In this document: in pieces, positions 8,452 to 18,559 of the stretch
How positions within the stretch are numbered: position 1 is the stretch's first letter
How the letters are laid out: each line of letters opens with the position of its first letter
DNA from: Ulvibacterium marinum
Lineage (GTDB): Bacteria; Bacteroidota; Bacteroidia; Flavobacteriales; Flavobacteriaceae
Assembly: GCF_003626755.1 (NCBI RefSeq)
Contig: NZ_RBCJ01000002.1
Span: 310,001 to 374,000 of the forward strand
Direction of reading: 5' to 3'
Length of the DNA: 64,000 nucleotides
Translations under genes and position numbers: made by a program
The notes under the pieces: generated by a model
What the model was told of the DNA's origin: nothing
Database searches by the model: none
What the model saw: only the letters and a program-made list of their open reading frames with translations

Positions 8452-8805
8452 ATGGCTATTATAATAACCGATGAATGTATAAACTGTGGGGCTTGTGAGC
8501 CCGAATGCCCAAATACCGCAATCTATGAAGGAGCGGATGAATGGCGCTACAGTGATGGGACTTCCCTAAAAGGTGATGTAGTATTACCGGATGGAAAAGC
8601 GGTTAATGCGGATGATGTGCAAGAACCGATAAGCGACGAAATCTACTACATATCCCCGGATAAATGTACAGAATGTATGGGCTTTCATGAGGAACCCCAA
8701 TGTGCGGCGGTTTGTCCGGTAGATTGTTGTGTCCCGGATGAGGATAGGGTAGAGTCCGAAGAAACGTTGCTTACCAAACAACAATTTATGCATCCGGAGG
8801 ATTAG
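8452..8805 (+). CDS. 4Fe-4S dicluster ferredoxin
   Basis: 117 residues. Two cluster motifs are visible: C9-x2-C12-x2-C15-x3-C19-P, and C72-x2-C75-x8-C84-x3-C88-P. The eight-residue spacing in the second motif is the form seen in 2[4Fe-4S] ferredoxins of the Alvin/YfhL type. Additional cysteines (C92, C93) follow. It should be a soluble low-potential electron carrier. It is divergent from the acyl-CoA reductase and may or may not serve it. A strong terminator follows at 8842-8868, so this is probably a monocistronic gene. Confidence 0.92.
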   Translation: MAIIITDECINCGACEPECPNTAIYEGADEWRYSDGTSLKGDVVLPDGKAVNADDVQEPISDEIYYISPDKCTECMGFHEEPQCAAVCPVDCCVPDEDRVESEETLLTKQQFMHPED

Positions 8806-8841
8806 GAGAGGCATTCTATCTACTAGGATAAACTAAATTCA

Positions 8842-8868
8842 AACCCGATAGTGAATATCGGGTTTTTT
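8842..8868 (+). terminator. Intrinsic terminator after the ferredoxin gene
   Basis: A perfect 9-bp stem (AACCCGATA with TATCGGGTT) with a 5-base loop is followed by six Ts. It begins 36 bases after the ferredoxin stop codon and before the ychF promoter. Confidence 0.9.
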
Positions 8869-8906
8869 GTTTCGACCTTTTAGGTTTCAAAACCATTTTG
8901 AAAAAC

Positions 8907-8914
8907 TATCTTTG
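8907..8914 (+). promoter_or_regulatory. -7 element of the ychF promoter
   Basis: TATCTTTG matches TAnnTTTG exactly and lies 57 bases before the ychF start, after the ferredoxin terminator. No TTG -33 element is present at the usual spacing, which lowers confidence. Confidence 0.5.
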
Positions 8915-8971
8915 CACGCGAATTGGAAAATAAAAGCTTTTCCGCAACTGTAAACCTAACATCTTCCTCAA

Positions 8972-10066
8972 ATGAAAGCAGGTATTGTTGGCTTGCCCAA
9001 TGTAGGCAAGTCCACCCTTTTTAATTGTTTGTCCAATGCCAAGGCACAAAGTGCCAATTTTCCATTTTGTACTATTGAGCCCAATATTGGCGTGGTAAAC
9101 GTTCCCGATTCCAGATTGGAAAAACTGGAAGAGTTGGTTAACCCGGAACGTGTAGTACCTGCCACTGTAGAAATTGTGGATATTGCCGGACTGGTAAAAG
9201 GAGCTAGCAAAGGGGAGGGTTTGGGCAATCAGTTTCTGGGGAATATACGGGAGACTGATGCCATTCTCCATGTTTTACGCTGTTTTGATAATGACAATGT
9301 GGTCCATGTAGACGGTTCCGTAGATCCCATTCGGGATAAGGAGACCATTGATATGGAATTACAGCTAAAGGACCTTGAAACCGTAGAGAAAAAGTTGGAC
9401 AAGGTAAAACGTGCGGCAAAAACTGGTAATAAGGAGGCCCAGAAGGAAGAGGTTGTGCTACTGAAATTAAAGGAAGGCCTGGAGGCTGGCACCTCCGTAC
9501 GCGCCATTGCCGTTGAAAAGGATGCCCGAAAGGAATATGTAAATCCCTTACAGTTCATAACCGACAAACCGGTGATGTACGTTTGCAATGTGGATGAAGA
9601 ATCTGCGGTGAACGGGAATTCCTATGTGGAAAAAGTACGAAATGCCGTAGCCCATGAAGAAGCGGCCATTCTGTTCTTGGCCGTGGGAACGGAAGCGGAT
9701 ATCACGGAACTGGAGACCTATGAGGAACGGCAAATGTTCCTTGAAGATATGGGGCTGGATGAACCGGGCTCAGCTAAACTGATACGGGGAGCCTACAAAT
9801 TATTGAATCTGGAAACTTACTTCACTGCCGGTGAAAAGGAAGTTCGTGCTTGGACCATTCCCATTGGGGCCACTGCACCACAAGCTGCTGGAGTAATCCA
9901 TACCGATTTTGAAAAGGGCTTTATCCGGGCCGAGGTCATTTCCTATGCGGACTATGTAAGTTATGGGAGTGAGCAAAAGGTTAAGGAAGCCGGTAAAATG
10001 CGGGTAGAAGGAAAAGACTATATTGTTCAGGACGGGGATGTAATGCACTTCCGCTTCAACGTTTAG
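8972..10066 (+). CDS. ychF: Redox-regulated ATPase YchF (Obg-like)
   Basis: 364 residues, the normal length. The P-loop GLPNVGKST begins at residue 7, switch II is DIAGLVKGASKGEG, and the base-recognition motif is CNVDEE (NxxE type) rather than NKxD, as expected for a family that prefers ATP over GTP. A C-terminal TGS domain is recognisable (WTIPIGATAPQAAGVIHTDF, FIRAEV). The protein binds ribosomes and nucleotides and is conserved in nearly all bacteria. It has its own -7 promoter element, and no operon partner is evident: the EamA gene starts about 100 bases downstream without a visible terminator between them. Confidence 0.97.
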   Translation: MKAGIVGLPNVGKSTLFNCLSNAKAQSANFPFCTIEPNIGVVNVPDSRLEKLEELVNPERVVPATVEIVDIAGLVKGASKGEGLGNQFLGNIRETDAILHVLRCFDNDNVVHVDGSVDPIRDKETIDMELQLKDLETVEKKLDKVKRAAKTGNKEAQKEEVVLLKLKEGLEAGTSVRAIAVEKDARKEYVNPLQFITDKPVMYVCNVDEESAVNGNSYVEKVRNAVAHEEAAILFLAVGTEADITELETYEERQMFLEDMGLDEPGSAKLIRGAYKLLNLETYFTAGEKEVRAWTIPIGATAPQAAGVIHTDFEKGFIRAEVISYADYVSYGSEQKVKEAGKMRVEGKDYIVQDGDVMHFRFNV

Positions 10067-10171
10067 AAAGTTCCTCTGAAACCGAAGATTTCTTCAAAGA
10101 ACGTGGGCTGGCCATCGTAATCCCGCAAAAAAGGATTCGAGCCCATAAACAATCCGCTTTACTTTTATGGA

Positions 10172-11077
10172 ATGTTTAAAAAGTCGTCCGCTTCGGGTAT
10201 TGGAATCCTACTGGCTATTTTTGGGGTAGTGCTCTTTTCCACAAAAGCCGTTATGGTAAAACTAGCCTACGACTATGAAGTGGACCATGTTACCCTGCTT
10301 TTGTTCCGAATGGGTTTTGCCCTCCCTTTTTATATTTTCATTGCACTATGGAAGAAACCCTTGCACCCTAAGGAAATCCGAACTAAAGACTACGTTTGGA
10401 TCGTATTTTTGGGATTTGTAGGATACTACTTGGCCAGCTTGTTCGATTTTATGGGGCTGCAGTACATAAAGGCCGGATTGGAACGGCTTATCCTTTTCAT
10501 TTATCCCACTATAGTAGTATTGCTTTCCTGGCTTTTCTTTAGAAAAAGAATCACCAAGTCCCAGACATGGGCCATCTTGCTTACCTATCTTGGAGTAGTC
10601 GTTACGTTTTGGAGCGAAATTCAGATTTCAGGTGAATCTGTCCTTTGGGGCGGGTTTTTGATTTTGCTTAGCGCAATTACCTATGCAGCTTATTTAGTAG
10701 GTAGCGGTTGGCTTATTCCAAAATTTGGCGTACTCCAGTTTACATCCTATGCCATGATCGTATCTACGCTATGTGTGGGCTTACATTATGGAATTTCGGG
10801 GGATTTTACACTTACTAATTATCCTTGGGAAGTATATGCATTGGGGCTGGCTATGGCACTTTTTGCCACCTTGATTCCTTCCTTTTTGGTTTCCGCGGCG
10901 ATTGAAAGGCTTGGAGCATCCACTTTTTCCATTTTTGGAAGTTTGGGACCAATTTCTACTATCGTTTTGGCCTATTTCTTTTTGGACGAACGGATAACAG
11001 GTCTTCAGATGTTTGGGATGTTGATTGTAATAGCAGGTGTAAGTATGGTTTCCGTAAAGAGCAAAGTTAAGCGCTAA
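10172..11077 (+). CDS. EamA/DMT-family transporter
   Basis: 301 residues with about ten hydrophobic segments in two repeated halves, the EamA (drug/metabolite transporter) architecture. The second half ends with a typical STFSIFGSLGPISTIVLAYF then LDERITGLQMFGM, where the conserved ER signature of the last helices is visible. It probably exports a small metabolite or amino acid across the inner membrane; the substrate cannot be inferred. The ATG at 10172 gives a short polar N-terminus before the first helix. An overlapping out-of-frame ATG six bases upstream is ignored. Confidence 0.9.
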   Translation: MFKKSSASGIGILLAIFGVVLFSTKAVMVKLAYDYEVDHVTLLLFRMGFALPFYIFIALWKKPLHPKEIRTKDYVWIVFLGFVGYYLASLFDFMGLQYIKAGLERLILFIYPTIVVLLSWLFFRKRITKSQTWAILLTYLGVVVTFWSEIQISGESVLWGGFLILLSAITYAAYLVGSGWLIPKFGVLQFTSYAMIVSTLCVGLHYGISGDFTLTNYPWEVYALGLAMALFATLIPSFLVSAAIERLGASTFSIFGSLGPISTIVLAYFFLDERITGLQMFGMLIVIAGVSMVSVKSKVKR

Positions 11078-11257
11078 AAAGGTAAGGGATCGAAACCTGT
11101 ACACTACCTATTTCAAGGACGGCCTTAAGACTTCAACTTGGGTCCGGTAACCCCGGCTATCAACAAATTATGTACTTTCGTTGTTAATTACTTTCCTTGG
11201 CACCCATTTTGATTTTTGCCTCGAAATTTTATATTAGCAAGGATAAACCCGCATTAA

Positions 11258-13117
11258 ATGGCTGAAACGCAATATACCGAAGACAATATTCGCTCGCTGG
11301 ATTGGAAGGAGCACATCCGGATGCGTCCCGGAATGTATATTGGTAAATTGGGAGACGGTTCTTCAGCAGACGATGGAATCTATATTCTTCTTAAGGAAGT
11401 ATTGGACAACTGTATCGATGAATTTGTTATGGGTGCAGGTAAGACTATTGAAATTTCAATTCAGGGTGAACGGGTCATTGTTCGAGACTACGGCCGAGGG
11501 ATTCCTCTGGGCAAAGTGGTGGACGTTGTGTCCAAAATGAATACGGGCGGAAAATACGATACTCGGGCCTTTAAGAAATCGGTTGGACTTAACGGGGTAG
11601 GTACCAAGGCCGTGAATGCTCTTTCGGCCTTTTTTAAAGTTGAATCTACACGGGACGGCAAATCCAAATCCGCGGAATTTGAAATAGGGGAGCTCAAGAA
11701 CGAAGAGTTGTTGGAAGAGACCGCAAGAAGACGTGGTACCAAGGTTACTTTTATCCCCGATGAATCCATCTTTAAAAAATACAAATACCGCAATGAGTAT
11801 GTAGAACGCATGGTAAAGAACTATGTGTACCTTAACCCTGGGCTTACCATTGTATTCAACGGCGAAAAGTTCCATTCTGAAAATGGATTGAAGGATTTGC
11901 TGGAAGATAACAACAATGCCGAGGATATGTTATACCCCATTATACATTTAAAGGGTAACGATATCGAGGTTGCCATTACCCATAGCAAAACGCAATATAG
12001 TGAAGAGTACCATTCTTTTGTTAATGGCCAGCACACCACACAGGGCGGGACGCATCAGGCCGCATTTCGTGAGGCTATGGTAAAGACCATTCGTGATTTC
12101 TACGGTAAGAGTTATGACCCTTCGGATATACGAAAATCCATTATTTCGGCCATTTCTATCAAGGTAATGGAACCGGTTTTTGAAAGCCAGACCAAGACCA
12201 AGTTGGGCTCTACCGATATGGGCAGCGGTCTACCTACGGTACGTACTTATATCAACGATTTTGTGGGCAGACAACTGGACAATTATTTGCATAAAAACCC
12301 GGATACGGCAGAAAAGCTCCAACGTAAGATCATGCAGGCCGAAAAGGAACGGAAGGAACTTTCGGGTATTCGAAAATTGGCACGGGAACGGGCAAAAAAG
12401 GCCAGCTTGCATAACAAAAAGCTAAGGGATTGTCGCGTACACTTGGATAATATGAAAAACGATAGGAGGCTGGAAAGCACGTTGTTCATTACCGAAGGTG
12501 ATTCTGCTTCTGGATCTATAACCAAGTCCAGGGATGTGAATACACAAGCGGTGTTCAGTCTTCGTGGAAAACCTTTGAATTCCTATGGGATGTCCAAAAA
12601 AATCGTTTACGAGAACGAGGAATTCAACCTCCTGCAGGCCGCATTGAACATAGAGGATTCCATGGAGGAACTTCGCTACAACAACATTGTAATCGCAACG
12701 GATGCGGATGTAGATGGGATGCATATCCGGTTGTTGTTGATTACCTTTTTTCTTCAGTTCTTTCCAGAACTGATCAAGGAAGGGCATTTGTACATCCTAC
12801 AGACTCCCTTGTTCCGTGTTAGGAACAAGAAGGAAACCATTTACTGTTATAGCGATGAGGAGAAGAGGGAGGCTATGGCAAAACTATCCGGAAAGCCCGA
12901 AATAACCAGATTCAAGGGCCTGGGAGAGATTTCACCAGACGAATTCAAGCATTTTATTGGGGATGACATCCGATTGGAACCCGTTATGTTGGATAAGGCG
13001 ATGTCCATTGAACAACTGCTGAACTTTTATATGGGTAAGAATACGCCCGACCGTCAAAAATTCATTATCAATAATCTTAAAGTAGAAGTAGATTTAGTTG
13101 AAGATAACCAATTGTAA
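11258..13117 (+). CDS. parE: DNA topoisomerase IV subunit B
   Basis: 619 residues. The GHKL ATPase part shows the Asn of [16 protein letters not shown] and [14 protein letters not shown]. The Toprim metal-binding residues appear in [11 protein letters not shown] and [11 protein letters not shown]. It ends with [10 protein letters not shown], matching type IIA subunit B. It provides ATP-driven strand passage for chromosome decatenation. It is 26 bases upstream of parC, so the two form an operon. GyrB is excluded mainly by the short 619-residue length and by adjacency to a subunit A with the ParC-type organisation. Confidence 0.93.
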   Translation: MAETQYTEDNIRSLDWKEHIRMRPGMYIGKLGDGSSADDGIYILLKEVLDNCIDEFVMGAGKTIEISIQGERVIVRDYGRGIPLGKVVDVVSKMNTGGKYDTRAFKKSVGLNGVGTKAVNALSAFFKVESTRDGKSKSAEFEIGELKNEELLEETARRRGTKVTFIPDESIFKKYKYRNEYVERMVKNYVYLNPGLTIVFNGEKFHSENGLKDLLEDNNNAEDMLYPIIHLKGNDIEVAITHSKTQYSEEYHSFVNGQHTTQGGTHQAAFREAMVKTIRDFYGKSYDPSDIRKSIISAISIKVMEPVFESQTKTKLGSTDMGSGLPTVRTYINDFVGRQLDNYLHKNPDTAEKLQRKIMQAEKERKELSGIRKLARERAKKASLHNKKLRDCRVHLDNMKNDRRLESTLFITEGDSASGSITKSRDVNTQAVFSLRGKPLNSYGMSKKIVYENEEFNLLQAALNIEDSMEELRYNNIVIATDADVDGMHIRLLLITFFLQFFPELIKEGHLYILQTPLFRVRNKKETIYCYSDEEKREAMAKLSGKPEITRFKGLGEISPDEFKHFIGDDIRLEPVMLDKAMSIEQLLNFYMGKNTPDRQKFIINNLKVEVDLVEDNQL

Positions 13118-13143
13118 AACAAAATTATACGTAGCTGTTCTGA

Positions 13144-15792
13144 ATGGAAGAGAATGAAGAAGTGAACGAGGCTCATGAACAAAATCCGGATAGTCCCCAA
13201 GATGCCCTTACCCGGGTCACGGGCATGTACAAGGATTGGTTTTTGGATTACGCCTCCTATGTTATTTTAGAACGGGCTGTTCCAGCTATAGAAGATGGGT
13301 TTAAGCCGGTGCAACGTCGTATCATGCATGCATTAAAGGAGCTGGATGATGGGCGTTACAATAAAGTAGCTAATGTCGTGGGCCATACCATGCAATACCA
13401 CCCCCATGGAGATGCCAGTATTGCCGATGCCATGGTGCAGATCGGTCAGAAGGACTTGTTGATAGATACCCAGGGAAACTGGGGGAACATACTAACCGGA
13501 GACAGTGCCGCGGCCTCCAGATACATTGAGGCCCGGCTTTCGAAATTTGCGCTGGACGTTGTTTTTAGCCCTAAGATTACCGAATGGCAGCTTTCCTATG
13601 ATGGTAGAAAAAAAGAACCGGTAAACCTGCCTGTAAAATTCCCGTTATTGTTGGCCCAAGGTGCAGAAGGTATTGCCGTAGGTCTTTCTACCAAGATACT
13701 TCCCCATAATTTCAACGAGCTTATAGATGCCTCCATAAAGCATCTGAAAGGACAGCGCTTTAAGCTATTTCCAGATTTTCCCACTGCAGGTATTATCGAT
13801 GTTGACAATTACAATGACGGCCTGCGAGGAGGAAAAATACGTGTCCGAGCCAAAATTTCCCAACGGGACAAACACACTTTGGTTATCAATGAGATTCCCT
13901 TTGGTACCAATACATCTTCTCTGATAGACTCCATTCTTAAGGCCAATGATAAGGGAAAAATAAAAATCAAAAAAATAGAGGACAATACAGCGGCCGAGGT
14001 AGAAATTTTGGTGCATCTGCCAAGTGGCATCTCTCCGGACAAGACCATTGATGCCCTATATGCGTTTACATCTTGTGAATCCTCCATTTCTCCTTTGGCC
14101 TGTATCATTGAGGACAACAAACCTTTGTTCATTGGGGTTACGGAGATGTTAAAGCGCTCTACCGATGCCACTGTTGAATTATTGAAACAAGAGTTGGAAA
14201 TCCAACTTTCAGAACTCCAGGAACAATGGCATTTTGCTTCCTTGGAACGAATTTTCATTGAAAACCGTATCTATCGGGACATTGAGGAAGAAGAAACCTG
14301 GGAAGGGGTGATAACAGCTATTGATAAAGGATTAAAACCCCATACTACACATCTAAAAAGAGCGGTTACCGAAGAGGATATTGTACGTTTGACGGAGATT
14401 CGCATAAAACGTATTTCCAAGTTTGATTTGGACAAGGCCCAACAGCATTTGGAAAGTTTGGAAGAAAGAATTGCTCAGACCCAATACCATCTGGACAATC
14501 TGGTCGATTTTGCCATTGATTATTTCAAAGATTTGAAATCAAAATACGGAAAGGGGCGTGAACGGAAATCGGAAATTCGGATTTTTGATGATATTGAAGC
14601 GACCAAAGTGGTCATACGCAACACCAAACTCTACGTAAACCGAGAAGAAGGTTTTGTAGGCACTTCGCTTAGACGTGATGAATATGTAACGGATTGTAGT
14701 GATATAGATGATATCATCGTTTTCACAAAGGACGGAAAAATGATGGTCACCAAGGTGGATGCCAAAACTTTTATTGGCAAAAATATTATCCATGTTGCCG
14801 TATTCAAGAAAAAGGACAAGCGTACCATTTATAACATGATCTACAAAGATGGTAGGGGAGGTGCCACATACATAAAACGTTTTGCCGTAACCAGTATTAC
14901 AAGGGATAAGGCCTATGATCTTACCAGTGGTAAGGCAAGTACCGATGTATCGTATTTTTCCGCTAATCCCAATGGCGAGGCCGAAGTGGTTACCGTAAAC
15001 CTAAGGCAAGTAGGAAGTATCAAAAAATTGAAATGGGATATGGATTTTGCCGATGTACTAATCAAAGGCAGGGCCTCCAAAGGAAATATTGTCACCAAAT
15101 ATTCGGTAAAGCGCATAGAACTTAAGGAAAAAGGATTATCAACTTTAAAGCCCCGCAAGCTTTGGTTCGATGAAACCGTACAGCGTCTGAACATGGATGA
15201 GCGCGGAGAATTTCTGGGAGAATTTACAGGGGAGGATCGTCTACTTATCATCAATCAAAATGGTCTGGTAAAGACGGTTATCCCAGAGCTCACACTCCGT
15301 TTTGATGATGATATGATCGTGTTGGAAAAATGGGACCCCAACAAACCCCTCTCCGCAATTCATTGGGAGGGCGAGAAGGAGCTATTCTATGTAAAACGAT
15401 TTTTGATCGAAAACCCGGATAAGGAAGAAAATATCATAACGGACCATTCGAAGTCCTACCTGGAAAAAATGTTTACGGATTATCGCCCTAGGGCAGAAAT
15501 AGTTTTCTCCAAAAAAAGAGGACAGGACCGAAGGGACAATCTGGAAATTAATTTGGAAGAATTCATTTCCGTGAAAGGGATTACCGCAATGGGCAATCAA
15601 TTGACCAAGGAGAAAGTACTTGAAATCAATGCTTTGGACCCATTGCCCTATGAACCTCCCAAACCCAAGGACACCATGGATATTGAGGTGGTGGATGAGG
15701 AAAATGTAGCTTCGGAAACAAAGGAGGGCAAATCAGACTCTAGCGGTGAGGACGAGGGAAAAAATGATAATGAGCAAACTACGCTTTTCTAA
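13144..15792 (+). CDS. parC: DNA topoisomerase IV subunit A with acidic tail
   Basis: 882 residues. The catalytic tyrosine is Y127 in SAAASRYIEAR, and the quinolone-resistance region contains YHPHGDASIADAM near residue 88. The breakage-reunion domain runs to about residue 490 and includes a coiled coil (LDKAQQHLESLEERIAQTQ). A beta-propeller C-terminal domain follows (about 500-830). The last 50 residues are acidic and disordered-looking and finish with QTTLF, which fits the Qxx[LM]F pattern of beta-clamp-binding peptides. Forms the A2B2 enzyme with ParE encoded just upstream. The start ATG at 13144 is the first in frame. Confidence 0.93.
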   Translation: MEENEEVNEAHEQNPDSPQDALTRVTGMYKDWFLDYASYVILERAVPAIEDGFKPVQRRIMHALKELDDGRYNKVANVVGHTMQYHPHGDASIADAMVQIGQKDLLIDTQGNWGNILTGDSAAASRYIEARLSKFALDVVFSPKITEWQLSYDGRKKEPVNLPVKFPLLLAQGAEGIAVGLSTKILPHNFNELIDASIKHLKGQRFKLFPDFPTAGIIDVDNYNDGLRGGKIRVRAKISQRDKHTLVINEIPFGTNTSSLIDSILKANDKGKIKIKKIEDNTAAEVEILVHLPSGISPDKTIDALYAFTSCESSISPLACIIEDNKPLFIGVTEMLKRSTDATVELLKQELEIQLSELQEQWHFASLERIFIENRIYRDIEEEETWEGVITAIDKGLKPHTTHLKRAVTEEDIVRLTEIRIKRISKFDLDKAQQHLESLEERIAQTQYHLDNLVDFAIDYFKDLKSKYGKGRERKSEIRIFDDIEATKVVIRNTKLYVNREEGFVGTSLRRDEYVTDCSDIDDIIVFTKDGKMMVTKVDAKTFIGKNIIHVAVFKKKDKRTIYNMIYKDGRGGATYIKRFAVTSITRDKAYDLTSGKASTDVSYFSANPNGEAEVVTVNLRQVGSIKKLKWDMDFADVLIKGRASKGNIVTKYSVKRIELKEKGLSTLKPRKLWFDETVQRLNMDERGEFLGEFTGEDRLLIINQNGLVKTVIPELTLRFDDDMIVLEKWDPNKPLSAIHWEGEKELFYVKRFLIENPDKEENIITDHSKSYLEKMFTDYRPRAEIVFSKKRGQDRRDNLEINLEEFISVKGITAMGNQLTKEKVLEINALDPLPYEPPKPKDTMDIEVVDEENVASETKEGKSDSSGEDEGKNDNEQTTLF

Positions 15793-15989
15793 TCGGAGTG
15801 CTGGATAAGACTTCAAGGGTATACCATAGTTCTGTCCATAAGATTATGGTTAACACAAACATAAAATTAAGATAACTACGAATATATGTTTAAGGAAAGT
15901 AGGAAATTATCGCCCAAAAGGCTATAAAAGACGAACATTTTGCTTTTTTGAAAGTAATAGCCTTATATTTAGCCCAAACTGATTGTTAG

Positions 15990-16946
15990 ATGGATTTTAC
16001 CAACCCCCTGGTGTACGGTGTACCTTGTTTTATAGCCTTTATCTTATTGGAGTTGACATACAGCAAAACCCATGGGGACGATGATCTTTACAATTGGAGA
16101 GATCTGTTCGCAAGTGGTTTTATGGGTGTTGGATCGGCAATTTTGGGTCCTTTGTTCAAGGTGATATTCGCCATTGTGTTGTTTGAATACACCTATGAAT
16201 TTTTCAACCCTGAGATAAATGGGGTTCGTACCAATATCATGGGGTATACTTCCTTTGGTTATGCTTGGTATGTTTGGTTACTTTGTCAATTGGCAGATGA
16301 TTTTACGTATTATTGGTTTCATAGGGCCAACCACGAAATTAGGGTACTCTGGGCCGCGCATATTGTACATCATTCCTCGGACAATTTTAATTTGGGAACG
16401 GCCGTTAGAAATGGTTGGTTCACCATAGTTTACAAACCTTTGTTTTATATGTGGTTGCCCGCAATTGGCTTCCCTCCGGAAATGGTAATGGTATGTTTAG
16501 GGATTGAGGCTCTGTGGCAATTTCAGCTACATTCGGTTTACGTTCCAAAAATGGGCTGGATCGAGAAGATTTTTAATACACATACCATGCATCAGGTACA
16601 TCATGCACAGAACGTGGAATATTTAGACAAGAATCACGGGGGATTCCTTAACATATTTGATAAGCTATTCGGGACCTGGAAAGAACTGGATGATGATATT
16701 GATGTAAAGTATGGGGTAATCCATTCGCCTGAATCCTATAATCCAATGGTCATCCTTACCCATGAGTATAAGGATATCTGGAATGATCTTAAAAAATCAA
16801 AAAAACTTTCCCATAAGTTGATGTATATTTTTGGCCCACCGGGTTGGAGCCATGATGGGAGTACCTTAACGGTGCGACAACAGCAACGTCTTTTTGAAGA
16901 ACAGAAAAAGATAAATCCAAAATTGGCCTTTAGCCGACCTAATTAG
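15990..16946 (+). CDS. Sterol desaturase / fatty acid hydroxylase family membrane protein
   Basis: 318 residues with four or more membrane helices. The di-iron His motifs are complete: WFHRANHEI (HRxxH), AAHIVHHSSD (HxxHH), and near residue 200 THTMHQVHHAQN (HxxHH). This pattern defines the superfamily of membrane lipid hydroxylases and desaturases. It starts MDFTNPLVYGVPC at 15990 after a 197-base spacer downstream of parC, so it probably has its own promoter. Convergent with terC. The substrate is not predictable; carotenoid, sterol-like or fatty acid substrates are all known in this superfamily. Confidence 0.9.
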   Translation: MDFTNPLVYGVPCFIAFILLELTYSKTHGDDDLYNWRDLFASGFMGVGSAILGPLFKVIFAIVLFEYTYEFFNPEINGVRTNIMGYTSFGYAWYVWLLCQLADDFTYYWFHRANHEIRVLWAAHIVHHSSDNFNLGTAVRNGWFTIVYKPLFYMWLPAIGFPPEMVMVCLGIEALWQFQLHSVYVPKMGWIEKIFNTHTMHQVHHAQNVEYLDKNHGGFLNIFDKLFGTWKELDDDIDVKYGVIHSPESYNPMVILTHEYKDIWNDLKKSKKLSHKLMYIFGPPGWSHDGSTLTVRQQQRLFEEQKKINPKLAFSRPN

Positions 16947-16976
16947 TCTGTAGTTTCCCAAAAGTCGAATCAATCT

Positions 16977-17780
16977 TTACTTGCTTTCCAAAGCATCTTC
17001 TTTTTTTCGCAACTTCATATTCAAAAACTCTATTAGCAAGGAAAAGGCGATAGCAAAGTATAGATAGCCTTTGGGGATGGCGCCGATTTCCTGATCAAAA
17101 ATTTTGGTATGGCTTAGATGCGCCGCTTCCGCAATTAACATAAAACCGATAAGTATTAGAAAGGAGAGTGCCAAAAGCTGCATGGAAGGATGCTTGTTGA
17201 TAAAGACCCGTATGGGATTGGCAAACACCATCATTATTATGATGGAAATGACAACGGCAATGATCATAACTAGTAAGGCGTCCATGGGACTATCGCCTAT
17301 CCCATTGGTCATACCCACTGCCGTAAGAATAGAGTCTATGGAAAATATAAAATCAATGAGTACTATTTGAACTATCGCGTTTGAAAAACTTGTAATTTTC
17401 TTTGCATCCAATTCATCCTTATCATGGGAGGGCAGCTCAACTTTTTCATGAATTTCCGAGGTGCTCTTGTAAAGGAGGAACAGTCCCCCAAAAAATAAAA
17501 TTAGTGCCTGACCACTTATCCCAGTGGTGAGCCAAGGGGAATCAATATAATAGAAAGGGTTTTTTAGACCTATTAAAAAAGAGACGGCGAACAATAGGAT
17601 TATGCGTTGTACCATGGCCAACAGTAATCCTATATTGGTGGCCCTCTTCCGTTGGTTTTGGGGTAATTTATTGGCCACTATGGAAATGAACACGATATTA
17701 TCTATCCCAAGTACGATCTCCAAAAAGGTCAAGGTCAACAAAGCGACCCACGCATCGGGGCTTGCAAAAAATTCAAACAT
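16977..17780 (-). CDS. TerC family membrane protein
   Basis: 267 residues with seven predicted membrane segments. The two intramembrane acidic motifs of the family are present: LEIVLGIDNIVFIS near residue 20 and VLIDFIFSIDSILTAVGM near residue 140. These acidic residues fit metal-ion export; characterised TerC-type proteins act in manganese export or tellurite resistance. The short form without CBS domains fits the YgaP/YkoY-like subgroup. It is preceded two bases upstream by a lipoprotein gene on the same strand, so the two are translationally close and probably co-transcribed. Confidence 0.92.
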   Translation of the reverse strand: MFEFFASPDAWVALLTLTFLEIVLGIDNIVFISIVANKLPQNQRKRATNIGLLLAMVQRIILLFAVSFLIGLKNPFYYIDSPWLTTGISGQALILFFGGLFLLYKSTSEIHEKVELPSHDKDELDAKKITSFSNAIVQIVLIDFIFSIDSILTAVGMTNGIGDSPMDALLVMIIAVVISIIIMMVFANPIRVFINKHPSMQLLALSFLILIGFMLIAEAAHLSHTKIFDQEIGAIPKGYLYFAIAFSLLIEFLNMKLRKKEDALESK

Positions 17781-17782
17781 AT

Positions 17783-18160
17783 TCAGTTGGTTTTTATAGC
17801 GGTTCCTCTAGATTTTTGACTTTGGCCAACTATATTGTACTCAAACGTATAGGAACTATCGGTAGTTGACAATATCTTCATATGTACGGACTTCTCCTCG
17901 GATTTGTTCTTGGGATTTATTTTCTTCACGACGTATTCACAATCGTTTATCCAACGGACGGACGAAGTATCTATCTTTCCCTCAAAATAATCAATTTCAA
18001 TAGCATCATTACGGTGAAAAGTGGTTGTAACTTCCTCTCCATCAATATGCGTTGTAAAAGAGAAACTCCCTTGCTTAAATCGGGCACAATCCCTTTGTGG
18101 TCCATAGCAGGATGCGATTATAAAAATAACAAATAAGGTAGGGATTAGATTTTTGAACAT
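17783..18160 (-). CDS. Small predicted lipoprotein, conserved hypothetical
   Basis: 125 residues. The N-terminus MFKNLIPTLFVIFIIASCYGPQ is a lipoprotein signal with its Cys at about residue 18. The mature part contains CARFKQGSFSF and a later WINDCEYVVK, so two further cysteines (a possible disulfide), and the rest looks like a small beta-barrel or sandwich. I recall homologues in Flavobacteria carrying the spurious label 'DNA topoisomerase IV', perhaps because of their location near parC; nothing in the sequence supports that label. It is 2 bases from terC. Function unknown. Confidence 0.8.
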   Translation of the reverse strand: MFKNLIPTLFVIFIIASCYGPQRDCARFKQGSFSFTTHIDGEEVTTTFHRNDAIEIDYFEGKIDTSSVRWINDCEYVVKKINPKNKSEEKSVHMKILSTTDSSYTFEYNIVGQSQKSRGTAIKTN

Positions 18161-18184
18161 GACACAAAATAAACAAATTAATGG

Positions 18185-18559
18185 CTAGTCACCACCATAG
18201 ATTTTGAAACTTCCATCGGAATGAAGAATAATAATTTTGTCGACCGATTTATGATGCTCACCGATATTTGGATTTTGAGCTTTTTTAAGAAGTGATGGGG
18301 TAGGGGTCACAGGCAAATCTGTGTCCGAGGATGTTTTGGGAAATGTCCCCTTCCCTTTTAAGAACCAATATAAATCTACTTCAGGAAACGTGTCATTGAC
18401 CTTAAGTATAAAATCCAAACTTGGCTTGTTGCGACCCGTGAGCAAATGTGAAATACTAGATCGTTGCACACCTATCCTGTCCGCAAATGCGGAAGCGGAA
18501 AGATCATAGTAACGTAACAACTTGCGCAATCGTTTTGTAAAATCTTCCTGATTTACCAT
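18185..18559 (-). CDS. XRE-family transcriptional regulator
   Basis: 124 residues. The N-terminal 65 residues form a Cro/CI-type helix-turn-helix (LSASAFADRIGVQRSSIS, then HLLTGRNKPSLDFILKV). It is followed by the segment VDLYWFLKGKGTF that occurs in many Bacteroidota XRE proteins. The remainder is a Pro/Ser-rich linker and a short tail KIIILHSDGSFKIYGGD. It is divergent from the M14 peptidase gene; the 267-base spacer holds several TTGTAYACAA-like palindromes that may be its operators. A related regulator is at 28446-28838. Confidence 0.88.
   Translation of the reverse strand: MVNQEDFTKRLRKLLRYYDLSASAFADRIGVQRSSISHLLTGRNKPSLDFILKVNDTFPEVDLYWFLKGKGTFPKTSSDTDLPVTPTPSLLKKAQNPNIGEHHKSVDKIIILHSDGSFKIYGGD

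Noticed and set aside
17783-18160. Labelling the small lipoprotein as DNA topoisomerase IV
   Set aside because: It has a lipoprotein signal peptide and lacks any topoisomerase motif; the label I recall for homologues is probably a location-based error.
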